Below are positions 30,539-43,669 of a stretch of 64,000 nt of DNA, one piece after another (within the stretch, counting starts at the first letter, position 1; every line of letters starts with the position of its first letter). This DNA comes from Cercozoa sp. M6MM (lineage: Eukaryota > Endomyxa: Ascetosporea). Made by a program: the position numbers and the translations under genes. The notes beneath the pieces are model-generated. The model made no database searches, was not told the DNA's origin, and was given only the letters and a program-made list of their open reading frames with translations. The stretch lies in assembly GCA_040357565.1 (NCBI GenBank), contig JBDODJ010000004.1; one strand, given 5' to 3'.

Positions 30539-30724
30539 TTGAAAGGCTACCTGAGCACGCATCGAACTGGGACGACCCCACTGGTCCAGGAACTCAAACA
30601 TGGCCACGACCATGGAGTTAAAGCGCCAGTCGCGGCGGCGTACGAGCTTCTGCACGGCCTCGGAGATGTCGAGCTCGATGAGACCACCGTGGATCACCTT
30701 GTGCGCTGTGCTTTGACGCGCCAT
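29195..30724 (-). CDS. Unidentified TPR-like helical protein
   Basis: The proposed start is the complement of 30722-30724 (MARQSTAHKVIHGGLIELDI) and the stop the complement of 29195-29197 (EARTQAELRLDLL). About nine exons. Segments include SEAVQKLVRRRDWRFNSMVV, AMFEFLDQWGRPSSM, ALAITLLTDMDGHSADKRRR, CHAAAVALMELANAHDTYAP, EVPQNEFEAALHHARAALEH and ATSLLHLGEALQRNNEHDCA, with alternating small and large hydrophobics and terminal KNAYL as in TPR hairpins. No specific family was recognised. The start is unsure: an in-frame splice (TTG-G|gtagtc...acag|CC) could instead fuse it to the upstream secreted-protein gene, because only 31 bp separate the two models. Confidence 0.5.
30467..30538. repeat. (TG)n(AG)n compound microsatellite in intron
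   Basis: TG repeat of about 52 bp followed by an AG repeat of about 20 bp on the plus strand. Confidence 0.92.
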
Positions 30725-30755
30725 GACCTTGCCATTGGCTGTGCCGATACGTGCA

Positions 30756-32097
30756 TCAATCATTACACGCACAATGCATTGAAGCGTGAGAGGGACTACC
30801 CAAGAGATCGCCGACGATGCCGACGACACCGCAGGCACCGCCCTGTAGGTCGCCAAAGAGTCGCAGCGTTTCCTTCTCCTGCACCAGGCCGAGCCACAAC
30901 TTGACGCCGCTCCCCTGCCAGATCTCGCAGTCGACGCCGACGCGAATGGCGGCACGCAGGTGTGTCGCATCACGCACGGCAGGCACCCGGTAGCCGGCCA
31001 CAATGGCGACCTGAGTACCAGCATCCGTACGTTGGTTTCACTTAACATAATTGCGAGAATGTTGGAGTGTCCTACCTGCTGCGGACGAGTGCGTTTGGAG
31101 GCCTTGCTGCGCATTCTCGAGAGCATGCTTCGCGCAGCGGCAGGCGGCATCGTTGAGCTAGCGGACTGGAGCAGCTCGGCCTCGTTCTGTTCCACCTGTG
31201 CAGCTGGACTGTCCTCGAGAAGATGGCTCCAGGAGAAGCTGCACTTGGCGTCAATGCCACCGAGTCGTTTGCCGTTCGGAGTGGCATCGGCTACGACGAG
31301 CGATATGGCCGGTGCACGAGCAATGCCCACACAGACCTAGGTACACACACACACACATCACACACACACACACCACACACACATACACACATACACACAT
31401 ACACACACAAACATATATAGTAGGACAGACAAGACAGTCAGTTTTATACCGTTGGACACAGGTGAGGAGCACCGGCGCGAATAGCCGACTGACACGAGGC
31501 GGCGCACCCGTCACCAGAGGACGGAGCCGCGCGGATTTGGCGCAACTAGTTTAAACAGAGGACAGTTTCAGAACCTTCAAAGACACGAGGGAGAAAGACT
31601 GTCCATTAATGTAAACTTACCTGACGAATGTCCTTGAGTGCGATAGCAAGCTGCTGCCACAGAGCGTCGACCGTCGTCGGCTGGTAGGCGTCGATGTTGC
31701 CGTTGGTACCGTAGCCATCCGAGTAGGCATCGACTCCGTAGGCGCCAGCAAAGTCGTCGTCCTTGAAGTACAGCCAGTCGTGAAGCCTGTTCAAGTGTTC
31801 ATTCAGAAACGACCAACGAAGGGTGAGACAGTTTCTGTGTCACCAATTGGAGTCTCTCGATGGGTTCCAATGAGAGTTGCCCTGTGAGTAGTAGCCCGAG
31901 CCCGTGTTGGTACCACTGCCATACGGATTCGAGGATGGACTTGGCGACTGGTAGGGAGACGAAGGTGCAGGCGTTGGGGCCTTGTACTGCGTCTGCGCTT
32001 GGAAGCGGTCGTAGCGCGGGTCGTAGGCAGGCGAACCACTCGTCGAGGTGGCTGCAACACTCGCTGTTGCCACCAGTGTCGCGAAGCACAACTTCAT
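30756..32097 (-). CDS. Unidentified secreted or surface protein with signal peptide
   Basis: The start is the complement of 32095-32097: MKLCFATLVATASVAATSTS is a classical signal peptide. It is followed by a Tyr/Pro/Ser-rich stretch (QTQYKAPTPAPSSPYQSPSP) and a Gly/Asn/Tyr-rich one. Splicing AAT-TG|gtgaca...aacag|G gives NWLHDWLYFKDDDFAGAYGV, then TVDALWQQLAIALKDIRQ, Cys-rich DGCAASCQSAIRAGAPHLCP, VCVGIARAPAISLVVADATP, and AGYRVPAVRDATHLRAAIRV, LGLVQEKETLRLFGDLQGGA. In one model it ends SMHCACND at 30756. Scattered Cys residues fit an extracellular protein. No family was recognised. It might continue by splicing into 29195-30724. Confidence 0.5.
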
Positions 32098-33011
32098 GCC
32101 ACTGTCTTGTGTTCGGTTTCGGAGACGGTTTTTGGTCTTGAGAGCAACGAAATCTCTTCTGCTTGCGTGAGATGGAACTTAAACTAGCGTCCAGGCTATG
32201 AGAGCTGTTGCTACTGCTGGAAGCACTCTTTCAGGAAAACGCAAAACCTAGCTGCTCAAGCTGCATCTTGCACCACTGTTTCGGACCTAGCGGTCAAATC
32301 ACTCAGTTGCGAGCGCTTTTCTCCGAAATCGTGTTGACATCGCAGCTAAACACCGACGGAGGTTTGCCATATCGTCGAAACCAGTGATAACTAAGTCTGG
32401 GTTTGATAACGGAGAACCCTTTGAACTAAATTACAAACCGCACAAACACAGGCAAAAGTCAACTCAGTTATACAGCATGCAATTTTCTCCAAACACCGTG
32501 CCTCTAGCAGATCTGTCATTTTTAAGATTTGATAGCTTCTAAAACCCCGCTTGACACTGAAGCAGAGCCCAATTTATCAACTGTGCTGCACGCCGGGGGT
32601 TTTTTAGTTTAAAATTAAAAACAACCGAATTCTGAACTGATTCGTTAGGACAACTGTGTCGCCTGTTATTCCTGACTAACATCAACAAACGAAATTTGCT
32701 TAGTATGCGGTGATAGGTTACATTTAATCTCGCATGCGTCAAGTCTCCGATGCCAAACAGATACCAATGGACTGCGTTAAAAAGGGCCAGCAACTGGTGC
32801 TTCGGATATAGCGCTGGCCTGCGTCAGTCTGCGAAAAGGTCACCGACGCTCTGCTTTGAACGACTCGCTTTACTTTCACTTTAGACCGGGGTGCACTAGC
32901 TGCACGTGTCGCATCCAGAAACCAAAGACCCTCGCGTTTCGAGCTTCCTCGCGGAACTGCCATTGAAGAGACCCCAGTCACAACTGAAGGCGGATTGACT
33001 GCTCGAAACGA
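32098..33011. other. Intergenic, divergent promoters
   Basis: 914 bp, relatively AT-rich, between the secreted-protein gene (-) and the ankyrin gene (+). A minus-strand open frame around 32740-32990 is basic but has no recognisable features or intron structure. Confidence 0.45.
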
Positions 33012-33450
33012 ATGAACGCTAAGACTACGACACTGCGGCAAGGTGTGCCTGAGTCGGAATGGCTCCTAACTGACTCGAGCAAAGTCACCTCTTTCTCCTG
33101 CTCAGATGAGAACGATCGCGCTCGCATTCTACAGTATGCCCGCGTTCATGCAAATGCATTGGCTCTAGTATGTGAGTGTATCTTGTGAACATAAAAAATA
33201 GGTGGCGACGACTTGACTCGAAAGCCTGCGGAGAGGTATACAATCTGTAAAGTATTGACGTAAAGAGTGGGCTGCACTTGAGATACTGCAGGAACTGGCA
33301 TCAGCCGCGGCCAACGGGCGGACACATCAAGTGGAACTGATGCTGAAGCACACAAACGTCAGCGCAGACTATGTGTGTGAAGGCGTCGCTGACGGGTGGA
33401 CGCCGTTGCTTTGCGCAGCAGGTGTGTGTGTGTGCGCGTGCGTGTGTGTA

Positions 33451-33517
<67 letters not shown>

Positions 33518-34885
33518 TCTTGCCTCTTGTGTTTATATGCGTCTCCAACGTACAGCGGCAGGTGACTTCAAGAGTGTGCGTATGCTGGCTAAGAGAGGTG
33601 CGAACGTGCACGCATGCACGCGCGAGGGCTGCAACTGTTTGCACTACGCGGCACAGAACAACAGCGTGCAGATGCTGCGCTTCCTACTGTCACACGGCGT
33701 GGTACCCACCGAGAGTCGGCACGGCGTGCGGCCAGAACACTGTGTCAACGATACTCTGCCCTGTGCTGCCGACACTCTCGCCTTTCTCGTACACACGCAT
33801 ACATACACACATACACATACACACATACACTCATACACACATAAACACACACACAACGCAGGTAGCCCTCGGCAACGGCGCACGTGACGGCGCGTTTGAT
33901 GACTGCGCTGACGTTTTTGACGTACCGCACGGCAGACCACAGGTGCCTTCTGTCGCTGCGCGTGCCGTCGGGAACCGCGAGCTGTGTGCCGCGGTCAAAC
34001 GCGGACTGACTGGTACTTTAGCTTTTTCGTTTCTGCAAGAGTGAACGAACTTGTCGAGTTGGATCCTCGATGCAGCACGAGCAGAACGTCGTCGCTTGCG
34101 TGAACTACTTCGGGTATCTTTTCCTTGTTCGAACTGTTCAGCGTTACTATCATGTCGGATTTGTCTTTGAAATGCAGGATGATCCTCGTTTCAAGAATTT
34201 GCCGGTTGAAGCACTTAACAAGGCTATTGCACTCTTGCCTGTTGGGGAGCATGAAGAGTCACATGTACCGACTGCGATAGATACCTGTGTGCTGTGTTAG
34301 TTTTTTCGTTGAGGATACGATAACATGCGCAGTCGCGACTGAGCACACGTCGCAACGGAATCGTTGACGTAAAGACACAGCAAGCACTCATACCTCATGT
34401 CTGTGAACAGTCAGTACTGTTGTACCACACATGTGTCGCCTTGCGCAGAGAGACGACACCGGGGTCAGTGTTGCCACGCTTCTGCGTCGGCAAAACTGTG
34501 GTATCCATTCGGCCATTGTGTTCCCTCAACTTGTTGTTCCATGAGAGTGAGACATGTGCTTCACAAGGCAACTCGACACCTCAAACGCCTCCGCGCTGCA
34601 ACGACGCAGTGCGTTTGCTCCTTCAACAGCACCAGGTATCACGATCCCCGTACCTAGTACCGACACGATGTGTCAGACTGCTATTGGTTTATACAGGACG
34701 TCGATGAGGAAGCTGTGCGCGAAACTGATGACACGGATGAGGATATGTCACGCTGTCTGCATACCAACGACGAGAATCATGTAAACATCGCCAAGTCACT
34801 TCTAGTGCTGCTTGAGCGTGGTGACGGCTACGACATGATCTTGGATTCTGAGAGTAACGAAGACATGGGCATTATCGCCGCCTGA
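33012..34885 (+). CDS. Ankyrin-repeat protein
   Basis: The start at 33012 gives MNAKTTTLRQGVPESEW. Ankyrin-type repeats follow: ASAAANGRTHQVELMLKHTN with GWTPLLCAA, then AAGDFKSVRMLAKRGANVHA, CTREGCNCLHYAAQNNSVQM and LRFLLSHGV. The 33421-33516 GT repeat is an intron joined in phase (GCA-GCA-G|gt..cag|CG). Downstream exons VALGNGARDGAFDDCADVFD and NRELCAAVKRGL are clear. From about 34020 the exon choice is uncertain; probable later exons are DDPRFKNLPVEALNKAIALL, NDAVRLLLQQHQ and NIAKSLLVLLERGDGYDMIL, with a stop at 34883-34885. If the later exons are not used, the gene may end at TGA 34101-34103. Ankyrin repeats mediate protein-protein binding; the partner is unknown. Confidence 0.65.
33421..33516 (+). 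repeat. (TG)n microsatellite in ankyrin-gene intron
   Basis: About 95 bp of TG beginning at the donor site of an ankyrin-repeat intron. Confidence 0.93.
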
Positions 34886-34942
34886 GTTGACGGACATCTT
34901 TTAACATAAACGACTATAAGATATTCAACGACTAGTACAAAG

Positions 34943-35503
<561 letters not shown>

Positions 35504-35559
35504 TGTCAGTTTACAGTTTCAGTTTGAATTCACCAACAGCACAATGGGAAGCAAATAAT

Positions 35560-36082
35560 TTATGGTACACTCGCAGTGGCGACTGTTGCGATGATGCACA
35601 AAGAGCCAGCCGCCTGTTGTCGTTAGGTTAGGGAGTAAATTATGACTGGTGAACGAATTAATAATAAAACTGAACCGTAAACTGACCTGAGCCGATAATG
35701 CGGCGTCAAGGTACACCGACACTTTGATGCTTCAGCCAAGAGAATCATCAAATTATTTTCGTGCGGCAACAACAAACCTATGGTTGAACAGTCTCTGTCG
35801 CAGTTTGGCAGTGACAGCGAGAGCGCACACTGCAGTCGCTGCGAAACCAATGAAGGCAACAAACTTCTGCATGTTCCCAGTCGAAATGATGCTGCAGATT
35901 GCATAGTCATCGTCTGCCAATTCAAGACGATAGTAGTAGCTGTTGGCGCGTGTGTATGAGTACAGCACACGGCACAGCACGATCGAACAAGGCATCGAAA
36001 GAAGGCCGCACACGAAGGCCAATGTGAACCTGTACCGACACTTGGTACCGATCTCGGTCCTGCCAGCACCTGTCTTTAGCAT
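35560..36082 (-). CDS. Small multipass membrane protein, DRAM/TM150-like
   Basis: The start is the complement of 36080-36082 (MLKTGAGRTEIGTK). The first exon encodes three hydrophobic spans (FTLAFVCGLLSMPCSIVL, MQKFVAFIGFAATAVCALAV) around a loop with YYYRLELADDDYAICSIIST. Two short exons then give SIKVSVYLDAALSAQ and AAGSLCIIATVATASVP with a stop at 35560-35562. The order of a TG-containing extracellular loop, a helix, a basic RQRL and another helix resembles the N-terminal two thirds of the DRAM/TMEM150/Sfk1 family, but the protein would be short (about 135 residues) and further 3' exons may exist. The family call is tentative. Confidence 0.45.
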
Positions 36083-36385
36083 CACCCGGCCTACCTATAC
36101 AGTCGAATCATGTGCTAGACGTGTGCACACGGCAGTATGTTCCAACTGGACAGTTCTTCGGACTTCCAACGGATGATGCGCGATAATGCATATTGCGCTG
36201 GACAGAGAGGCTTTTTCCAGTGCACGTCAGTGCTTTCATGACAGATGATTGATCGTGATTATGCAAACGAACACGTTCTTTAGTATCCTAGTGACTCAAA
36301 TCGAACGGCGCACATTTGACTCAGGTCGAGACTACCGACTACAGTAGTGTGACAGCACGGCTACGCTACTGGGAGTCGCGACACT
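36083..36385. other. Intergenic between DRAM-like and tubulin genes
   Basis: 303 bp. No feature recognised. Confidence 0.5.
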
Positions 36386-38144
36386 TTACTGCTCCTCGAC
36401 CATCTCGTCCTCAGGGTACTCTGCAAATCACGCAAAACACACAGACTACATAGGACAGACAGACAGACAGACACAAGAGAACTACCCTCGTACATGGCGT
36501 CATCGGCCTCCTCAACGACCTCATCGTCGGCCGTGGCCTCCTGGTACTGCTGGTACTCGCTGATGAGGTCCGTCATGTTGGCCTCGCTCTCGGAGAACTC
36601 CATGTCGTCCATGCCCTCGGCAATGTACCAGTGCGTGAAAGCCTTGCGGCGGTACATGGCCGAGAACTGCTGGTTGATGCGGCTAAACATGTCCTGGATG
36701 GCGGTGCTGTTGCCGATGAAGGTGCCCGACATGGGCACGCCCGGCATCGACACGTTGCACAGCGAGGACTTGACGTTGTTCGGGATCCAGTCGACAAAGT
36801 GCTGCGTGTTGCGCTTCTGCACCAGCAGCATCTGCTCCTCGACCTCCTTGCTCAGCATGTTGCCGCGGAAGAGCGCCGCCGCCGTCAGGTACCGGCCGTC
36901 GCGCGGGTCGGCGGCACACATGATGTTCTGCCATTCCACAAACAGTACCTCACAGACACAGACACAGAAGGCAAGAGAAGCAAAGTACGTTGACCGAGAA
37001 CATTTGCTGCACCAGCTCGGGCACAGTGATGTTCTGGTAGGCGTTCGACGCAGCCGACGTGAGCGGCGCGTACGAGATCATGAAGAAGTGCAGACGCGGG
37101 AACGGAATAAGGTTGACGGCGAGCTTGCGCAGGTCCGAGTTCAGCTGGCCCGGGAATCGCAGCGACACCTGTACTCACAGACAGACACACAAACATGCAC
37201 ATGCACATGCACAGACACATGCACACAGAGTGCACGTACCGTGGTGCCCGACATGGCGCACGACACGAGGTGGTTCAGGTCGCCGTACGTCGGCATCTTC
37301 AACTTGAGCGTGTTGAGGCAGATATCGTACAGGGCCTCGTTGTCAATCACCATGACCTATCGAGGAAAGGATGTAACAGGGCGGATAAAGGGAATGCCAA
37401 AGGGAAGCAAGGCACCTCGTCGGAGTTCTCCACAAGCTGGTGGATCGAGAGCGTGGCGTTGTAGGGCTCGACGACGACGTTGGACACCTTGGGCGACGGG
37501 AACACCGAGAACGTCAGCATCATGCGGTCCGGGTACTCCTCGCGCAGACGCTGGATCAGCAGCGTGCCCATGCCGGAGCCCGTACCGCCACCGAGCGAGT
37601 GCGACACCTGGAAGCCCTGCAGCAGGTCACAGCCCTCGCTCTCCTTGCGCACGGCGTCGAGCACCTTGTCGATCAGCTCGGCACCCTCGGTGTAGTGACC
37701 CTTGGCCCAGTTGTTACCGGCGCCGTTGTCACCCTGCGCATGTATCACAGTGTACAGAGAGAGTACACCAGAAAGTCGCGCTGAGATAGAGGGGCAGCTA
37801 CGTGGATCTGCGAGTCCGGCTTGTACAGCTTGCCGTAGGGACCAGCACGCACGGCATCAATCACACCCGGCTCCAGGTCCATGAGGATTGTGCGCGGCAC
37901 GTAGCGACCACCGTGCGCCTCCGTGAAGTACACGTTGGCACGCTCGAGCTGCCTGTCGTCATTGCCGACGTACTGGCCGTCCGGGTTGATTCCGTGCTCG
38001 TGGCAGATCGTCTCCCAGAACTTGGCTGCACACGTGGGACATTCATACGCATACACAAAGGGAGAGCAACCTGTGCATATGAACTGCGCGTACCGCCGAT
38101 CTGGTTGCCACACTGGCCGGCCTGGATGGCAAGGATCTCACGCA
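36386..38144 (-). CDS. TUBB: Beta-tubulin
   Basis: Microtubule subunit. The second coding exon starts at the complement of 38144 as (A)TG-CGT-GAG, giving [16 protein letters not shown]. Then come [19 protein letters not shown], the GTP-binding [71 protein letters not shown] and [19 protein letters not shown]. The C-terminal acidic tail ends MVEEQ (stop complement of 36386-36388). Six or more introns. The initiator A must come from an upstream exon, because a perfect acceptor (GTGCGCAG) sits immediately before TGCGTGAG: the start codon appears split by an intron. Several A|GT sites in the leader up to 38420 could supply it. MREI at the N-terminus is the known beta-tubulin autoregulation signal. 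Confidence 0.95.
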
Positions 38145-38677
38145 CTGCGCACCACAGAAACACAGATACCTTGTTTTGACACTTTTTAATTGTGTGATCC
38201 ACCAAAAAACAATGAGAAAAGTGAGCAAAAGCGCGACACAAGCCAAATGCCAAAACGCACACGGCCAGCACACACAGCAGTATCCACAACACGCACTGGC
38301 ACGCTGGCAGGGCGCCTGGGCGCCAACCACTCGAAAAAGGCACAAAACAGCGCCCGGCGCTGCCAACGACAGCGCCTGTCACTGTCGCACGTGCAGTTGA
38401 GTTTGGTGGGGAACTCACTGCTGAACAGTCACACTAACACGAACAAGCAGTATTTGGAGGTTGCTCGTTCCTGAAAAGCTGCTTTTGGACGAGAAAACTG
38501 TGGTTGTAGCCATCTGTCATAGACACCGAAAGCGCCCGATTTCGGGTCTCTAACACGCATTTTTGGAGTGAAAACTATACTTAAACTACTCTAATGTGCA
38601 CAGTAGGTTTATTGCTCGTTCTGCTGTCGGAGCTGCACAGAACCAAGGGGAGTGTGTAGAGTGATACAAGTGTCTAC
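38145..38677. other. Tubulin 5' leader and intergenic
   Basis: Contains the beta-tubulin 5' UTR and the missing first coding base, followed by the promoter and the 3' end of the next minus-strand gene. One frame stays open upstream of the tubulin exon but would not make a normal tubulin N-terminus. Confidence 0.45.
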
Positions 38678-41600
38678 TCAGTACTCAGTTGTTGCTTGAC
38701 GTACCACCACATGCACCAGCGGATCGTCATTGAGTATAGACGTTGCGTAAGCAAGGAGTGCAGCGCGAACTTCGTTGTCGTCGCGGTCCTGTGTCCCGAA
38801 TGACATGCAGACACAGGCAGACGCAAGCACATGCTGAGAGGAGAGGTAACGTACCACGGCAAGAGTGAGCCACTTCTGCCATTCACGACCTTGGATTGGC
38901 GGCACGCCTGGCGTCTGTATAGCACAGCAAAAATGCCAGTGCGCATCCAGTACAGGGAGAGAGAAGGGAGAGTAAAGACTACAGCCAGAGCGGCAGTGCA
39001 GACGTGCTGGATGATCTTGAGATCGCCAGTGTCCCTGGCACGCTGCAGCAGACGCTTCAACGAGGCGCCTGTACGGCTCTCGTCCGTTTTGTCCTTGCTG
39101 CTGGGAACTATACAGAGGGTAGCACACATTACTGGACCTAGGTTGACACACAGGCAAGTGGAGGCACCGATGGAGTCGGCAAACACGAGAGCCTGACGAC
39201 AGGTGCGACTGCACACGGGTGCGCTCATGCACATGACCCGCAGCGCACGTGGCACGCCGTCAGTGTCACTGTCAGTGGCAGTGCTGTCCTCGTGGTGATC
39301 AGAGAGCCATGCCGTGTGGACACGTGCGCAGCGTGCCAGCGACGGTTCCAGCAGCGCACGCAGGGACAGGTGCCACGGTTGCGTGTGCGGCGCCAGTGGC
39401 GACATGCCTGCGAGTGTCACAGGGAATGCAACCAAACACATCACCAGAGACATGTACACTGGTACCGAGACACGTGGCCATCAGGTAGTCATGCGGTCCC
39501 TTGGTTTCCAGAAGTTGTTTCATCTCCCTGCACGTCCATATCACAGGCAGACATGCGAAGGGAAGGAAGGGAAGGAAGGAAGGGAAGGAAGGAAAGAACG
39601 AAAGCCAGAAATACGCGAGCTGCGGCAGTTGCAAGGCGCTGCTGGTGTCGTCAGCTACGTGCATCAGTGCGAGTGCGAGAGCGATTTGCGTGACACGCGA
39701 CTGCGGGAGCGTCAGAACGGGCAGCGTCGACTCCAGCACGCGCGTGTCGCCGAGTCGAGCCAGCAGCCAGTACGCTGCCGCCACCGACAGTGCCGTGTGC
39801 GGATGCGACTGCAGCCACGTCGCCCACGACGGTCGTGTCAGTGCACGTGCCCACTGCAGGGCGAACTGGTGCGTGCCACTACCCACAAACCAGTCACTCG
39901 TACGCCATAAATCTAATAAATATGGGTGTGTACCGGGACAGGGCAGAGGCAGAGGCAAGTGCAGCACAAGCTGCCAAGAAGACCTCGCCGTTGCCACCTC
40001 GATGCTCGCTTGGTGCTGCTAGACAACGCTGTTGTCGCACCTGCACAGCTCATACAACATAGTACACAGGTAGAAATTGGCATGTGCGATATCGACAGTC
40101 CGCGTAAACAGTACATATGGACAGGGACACTACCTGAATGCCGGCCAAAGAAAGTGCACGAAGTGTCGCATGAGGCAACACGGCCAGAAGGTCATTCTGT
40201 ACAGACACAGTTGTGTACACAGACAGACATACGGGACAACAGTACGGTACCAATCCACTGAGAACACGTGTCAGTGACGGTGTCAGGTGCGACAGCAGCA
40301 CCGATGCACACAGCAGGTACACCGTCAACTGCTCAGTCACACTGTCACTGTCGTCATCAGTGACGTTCTCCTCTGACACTGTTTCGAGAATCACACGTGT
40401 CAGTGCCGCAATCAGTACAGCCAGTGCCTCTTGTGACTGCGGGAGACCACCTCAGACACAGTGAATCACAGATGACATTTTCGAAAAGCCTGATACCTCA
40501 GTGTGCTGCCAGTACGGCACCAGTGCAACGCCACGTGCCACGGCAGCGAAAACAGTCACACCGCGGCTCTGCGTGGCTGTCCACATGGCCTGTAGCCACC
40601 ATACAACACACATTTTTAGGATCGCCGGTGTCGACATAACTGGTGCATGTCGTGAGAGAACTAACCCGACGGAGTGGACAGATTATGGCGCGTGCATCAG
40701 CGGTGCACTGATTCGCTACCAGCTTGAGCAACTGCCCAAGCACGTGAGTCTGAGTGTGAGCAGTCATATGTACAAGGTGTACCGCATGAGACATTGTGAG
40801 TGCCGCTGCGTCGCAACACGCCAGTAGCAGCTGCGACTGCGCCTCGCCACCGCACGTGGCGGCAAACTCGCGCACGCACGCGAGCGTTTCTGCCAGCGCA
40901 CCGTCGTCACCGTTGCCGGCGAAGGTGCCACGCAGCGCATGCAGTAGCACAGGTGCGTACAACTGCCACGTGTACAGACAAAGCGCACGATCAGTGATCG
41001 GACTGACCACCGCAGTGGCCTGTGACGGTGTCCAGGCCAAGTCAGTGACCCAAGCACGTGTCTGGCGCAGCACGTTCACGCGAGTGTGCAGGGCAGCATC
41101 GTCATCACCGCCTTTGGCCGCGAAGTTCGCACCATCCAGTGCGCACGTGCTCAGCACCTGCGTCAGTGCCGTAGCAGACCGTCTCGACGGTGGCACCTCA
41201 TGTGTCGGCACCGTGAGTAACTCACGAGCACGTCGCAGGAACCGTCGCTGTGCCAGAGAGACACGTGACACATCACTGAGTGAGACGTCGGGCGTGCCAT
41301 CAGGCGCACTCGCGGTCACCGTGCCACGTGGCTTGTCGCTGAGTGCGCCACGTGCGCGCGTGTGCCACTGTTCCAATCGAGACAGTGCGGCCAGCAGGTC
41401 GCCCGTGAGAGCGCCGGTGTGCGCACGTGCCAGCACCGTCAGCAACAGGTCAGTCAGCGGCGCCAATGAAGAGTGCCAGGCGCGGCCGTAGAGATCACGT
41501 GCCACGCGAGTCACGTAGTGCGCACTCGCATGTGCCAGCAGTCGCTTACTTGCGTTGTCTGGGCAACAACACCTGCCAGGAGGGGAAGGGAGGGTAGAAA

Positions 41601-43669
41601 ACATGCCATACCAGGGGCAAAGTCAACAAGATGTGTGACGCAAAGTTGCATGTGCTTGGTCAATGATTGTCCCACGCACGTGACGTCACTCAGAGTGTCG
41701 ACATCGAAGGTGGCTTCCTCACTGGTATCAGCCTCGTCGGTGGTCACTCTGAGTGCACAGGCACACACGTGCAGCAGTGCTGCCGACCGGCGCGACCAGT
41801 CGGAGTCGTCTTGTTCCAGCGCAGGCCAGAGAGAGTCCGGGAGTGCCTGCAGCACTGTTGGCGCGTCAAAGTGGCCGCTCGCGACGTGCTTCTGCAGCGT
41901 CATCAGACACAAGGCGGCACACGCGTCAGCAGTGTCAGTGTCTCCGTCCGTGTCCATGTCACCGTTCGTGTCCATGTCAGTGCGTGACCACTCCAGCAGA
42001 GGCAGCAGAAGACAGCCGGCGAACTCGGTCACGATGTCCTCGTGTGCCGTGTGCAGCGCCAACGCTGCCGCCAACTGCAAGGCTCCGCGTTGCTCAAGCG
42101 GCAGGAGCGATAACACGTGTCGCAGCGGCTGTTCGGCACGTCGGTCTTGCGCCGCTATGCCATATATTCGAGTCATCAAAGTGACAGCAACCACGACAGG
42201 ACCAAAGAGTACCCTTGGCACAGAGTGTAATAACCGCAGGTGTGATTTCTTCTTCAACCTGTTGAAACACGGGAGTATCTTTTCAAGTATCACTGTAGAA
42301 AAGTGATAGACCAAAGCGATACAGCAGAGAAAAGGCGGCGAACGACAGCATCGATCACAAATGACGATGCATTCGTCAGTGACGGTAGCATCAGGAGCGA
42401 CTCGCACTGCAGGGCACGTGCCAGTGGCATTAACTGGAAGGCACGTGTGCCAGTCACATGTGCACTCAGCTTGCTGTCGGCGCTGTCGCTGGCTCCAAAG
42501 ATACAGTGCACGACGAGACGTGCATCGCGCAGCATTTCGTTCGTTTGACGGTCGGCAGCGACATCGACATCGGTACCGCCAAGTGCCTCCTTCGACACTT
42601 CACCCTGTGGCAGCGATCGAACCCGGTCGGACATGTGTGAGACTAGTTGAGCCACTGAGTTGGCGCTTTCCTCAGTGCGCTCACTGATGTTGCCCAGTGT
42701 GCATGTGAGCACGGTGAGAAGATCAACACATGTCAGACTGAGCTGCGACACGTGTGGCAGTAGCACACCTGCCAAGTGCTCGCGCTGGCCACTCAGTGCG
42801 ATACGCGCGCACATTGGCCACACTGCTGCCGCTTCGCTTGTTTCGAACATGCGTTGCACCCTGCAGTACACTATTAGGACAGGAATAGCAAACAATACAG
42901 AGTAAAACTACCACTGCGCGACCACTTTGGCGTCATAATGCCGGCACAACGCAGGCAACACCGTCCCAACGAGGTCACTGGAGTCTTTTGATGTGACAAA
43001 AGTTTGAGCAGCGTAAATTGAAAGCGTTCTGCTGTGCAGCGCGGTTTTTGCTAGTCGCTTCAGCACATCTCGATCCTTCTGCAAGATGCAAAATTTGCAT
43101 GGCAAGCACCAGTGGTGAAACAAGGGCATACCACGAGAGTGAACACATGCTCCCACTGTGCTGACACTGGTCGCGAGAACGCAAAGTGCAGCACGTCTTC
43201 AAGTCCACAGGGATCCTTGAACGGCGCGTCTTGCTGTTGCAACACAGGTAGCATCGCGAAAGTAACGGAAAGGAAAGGAAGGAAAGGAAAGGAAAGGAAA
43301 GGCAAAGGAAAGGAAAGGAAAGGAAGGTGGCAAAACACAACGCACCTTGAGGAGGTCCAAAACGAGCTCGCAGACAGGAGCATCGAGAGGAATGCCGACA
43401 CGTGACCAAAGCTGAGTGATAAGATTGCCGCTGAGACGCTTCTTGCCCTTGCTTGCGCCCATGAGAGCACGCGCCAGACGCAAGGTCACGGTCAGTGTGT
43501 CCTGTGACACGGTGCGGGACAATGTACCCTGTTCCCGCAACCGGCCGAGCGACGAAAGCAAGGCATTGGCCACCCAGTCAACTGGAAGCACACTCAACAC
43601 ACTTGCGAGTGAAACATGCTCTCGCGACTCCTGACCAACACAAGTCGCATCATTTCCGAGCAACAGCAT
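38678..43669 (-). CDS. Large HEAT/ARM-type helical protein, unidentified
   Basis: The start is the complement of 43667-43669 (MLLLGNDATCVGQESREHVS) and the stop the complement of 38678-38680 (VVVRQATTEY). About 15 exons encode well over 1000 residues, almost all Leu/Ala/Val-rich helix pairs, for example LSVLPVDWVANALLSSLGRL, LLPHVSQLSLTCVDLLTVLT, LRHVLSLLPLEQRGALQLAA, HASAHYVTRVARDLYGRAW and LSVAAAYWLLARLGDTRVLE. This suggests an alpha-solenoid scaffold. A short Asp/Thr repeat (MDTNGDMDTDGDTDTAD) is encoded around 41930-41975. No signature of a named family was recognised; similarity to MROH- or Ecm29-type proteins is not established. The opening hydrophobic MLLLG segment is too short for a clear signal peptide. 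Confidence 0.65.
43256..43327. repeat. (AAAGG)n pentanucleotide repeat in intron
   Basis: About 70 bp of AAAGG with minor variation on the plus strand, an intron of the HEAT-like gene. A similar (GGAA)n tract lies at 39556-39600. Confidence 0.9.

Noticed and set aside
32739-33041. Minus-strand 100-residue basic frame
   Set aside because: Overlaps the ankyrin gene start, lacks recognisable domains and has no supporting exon structure.
38145-38418. N-terminal extension of beta-tubulin in an open upstream frame
   Set aside because: Would add about 90 hydrophobic and Cys-rich residues before REIL, incompatible with tubulin folding and the conserved MREI start; an intron acceptor lies exactly at the junction.
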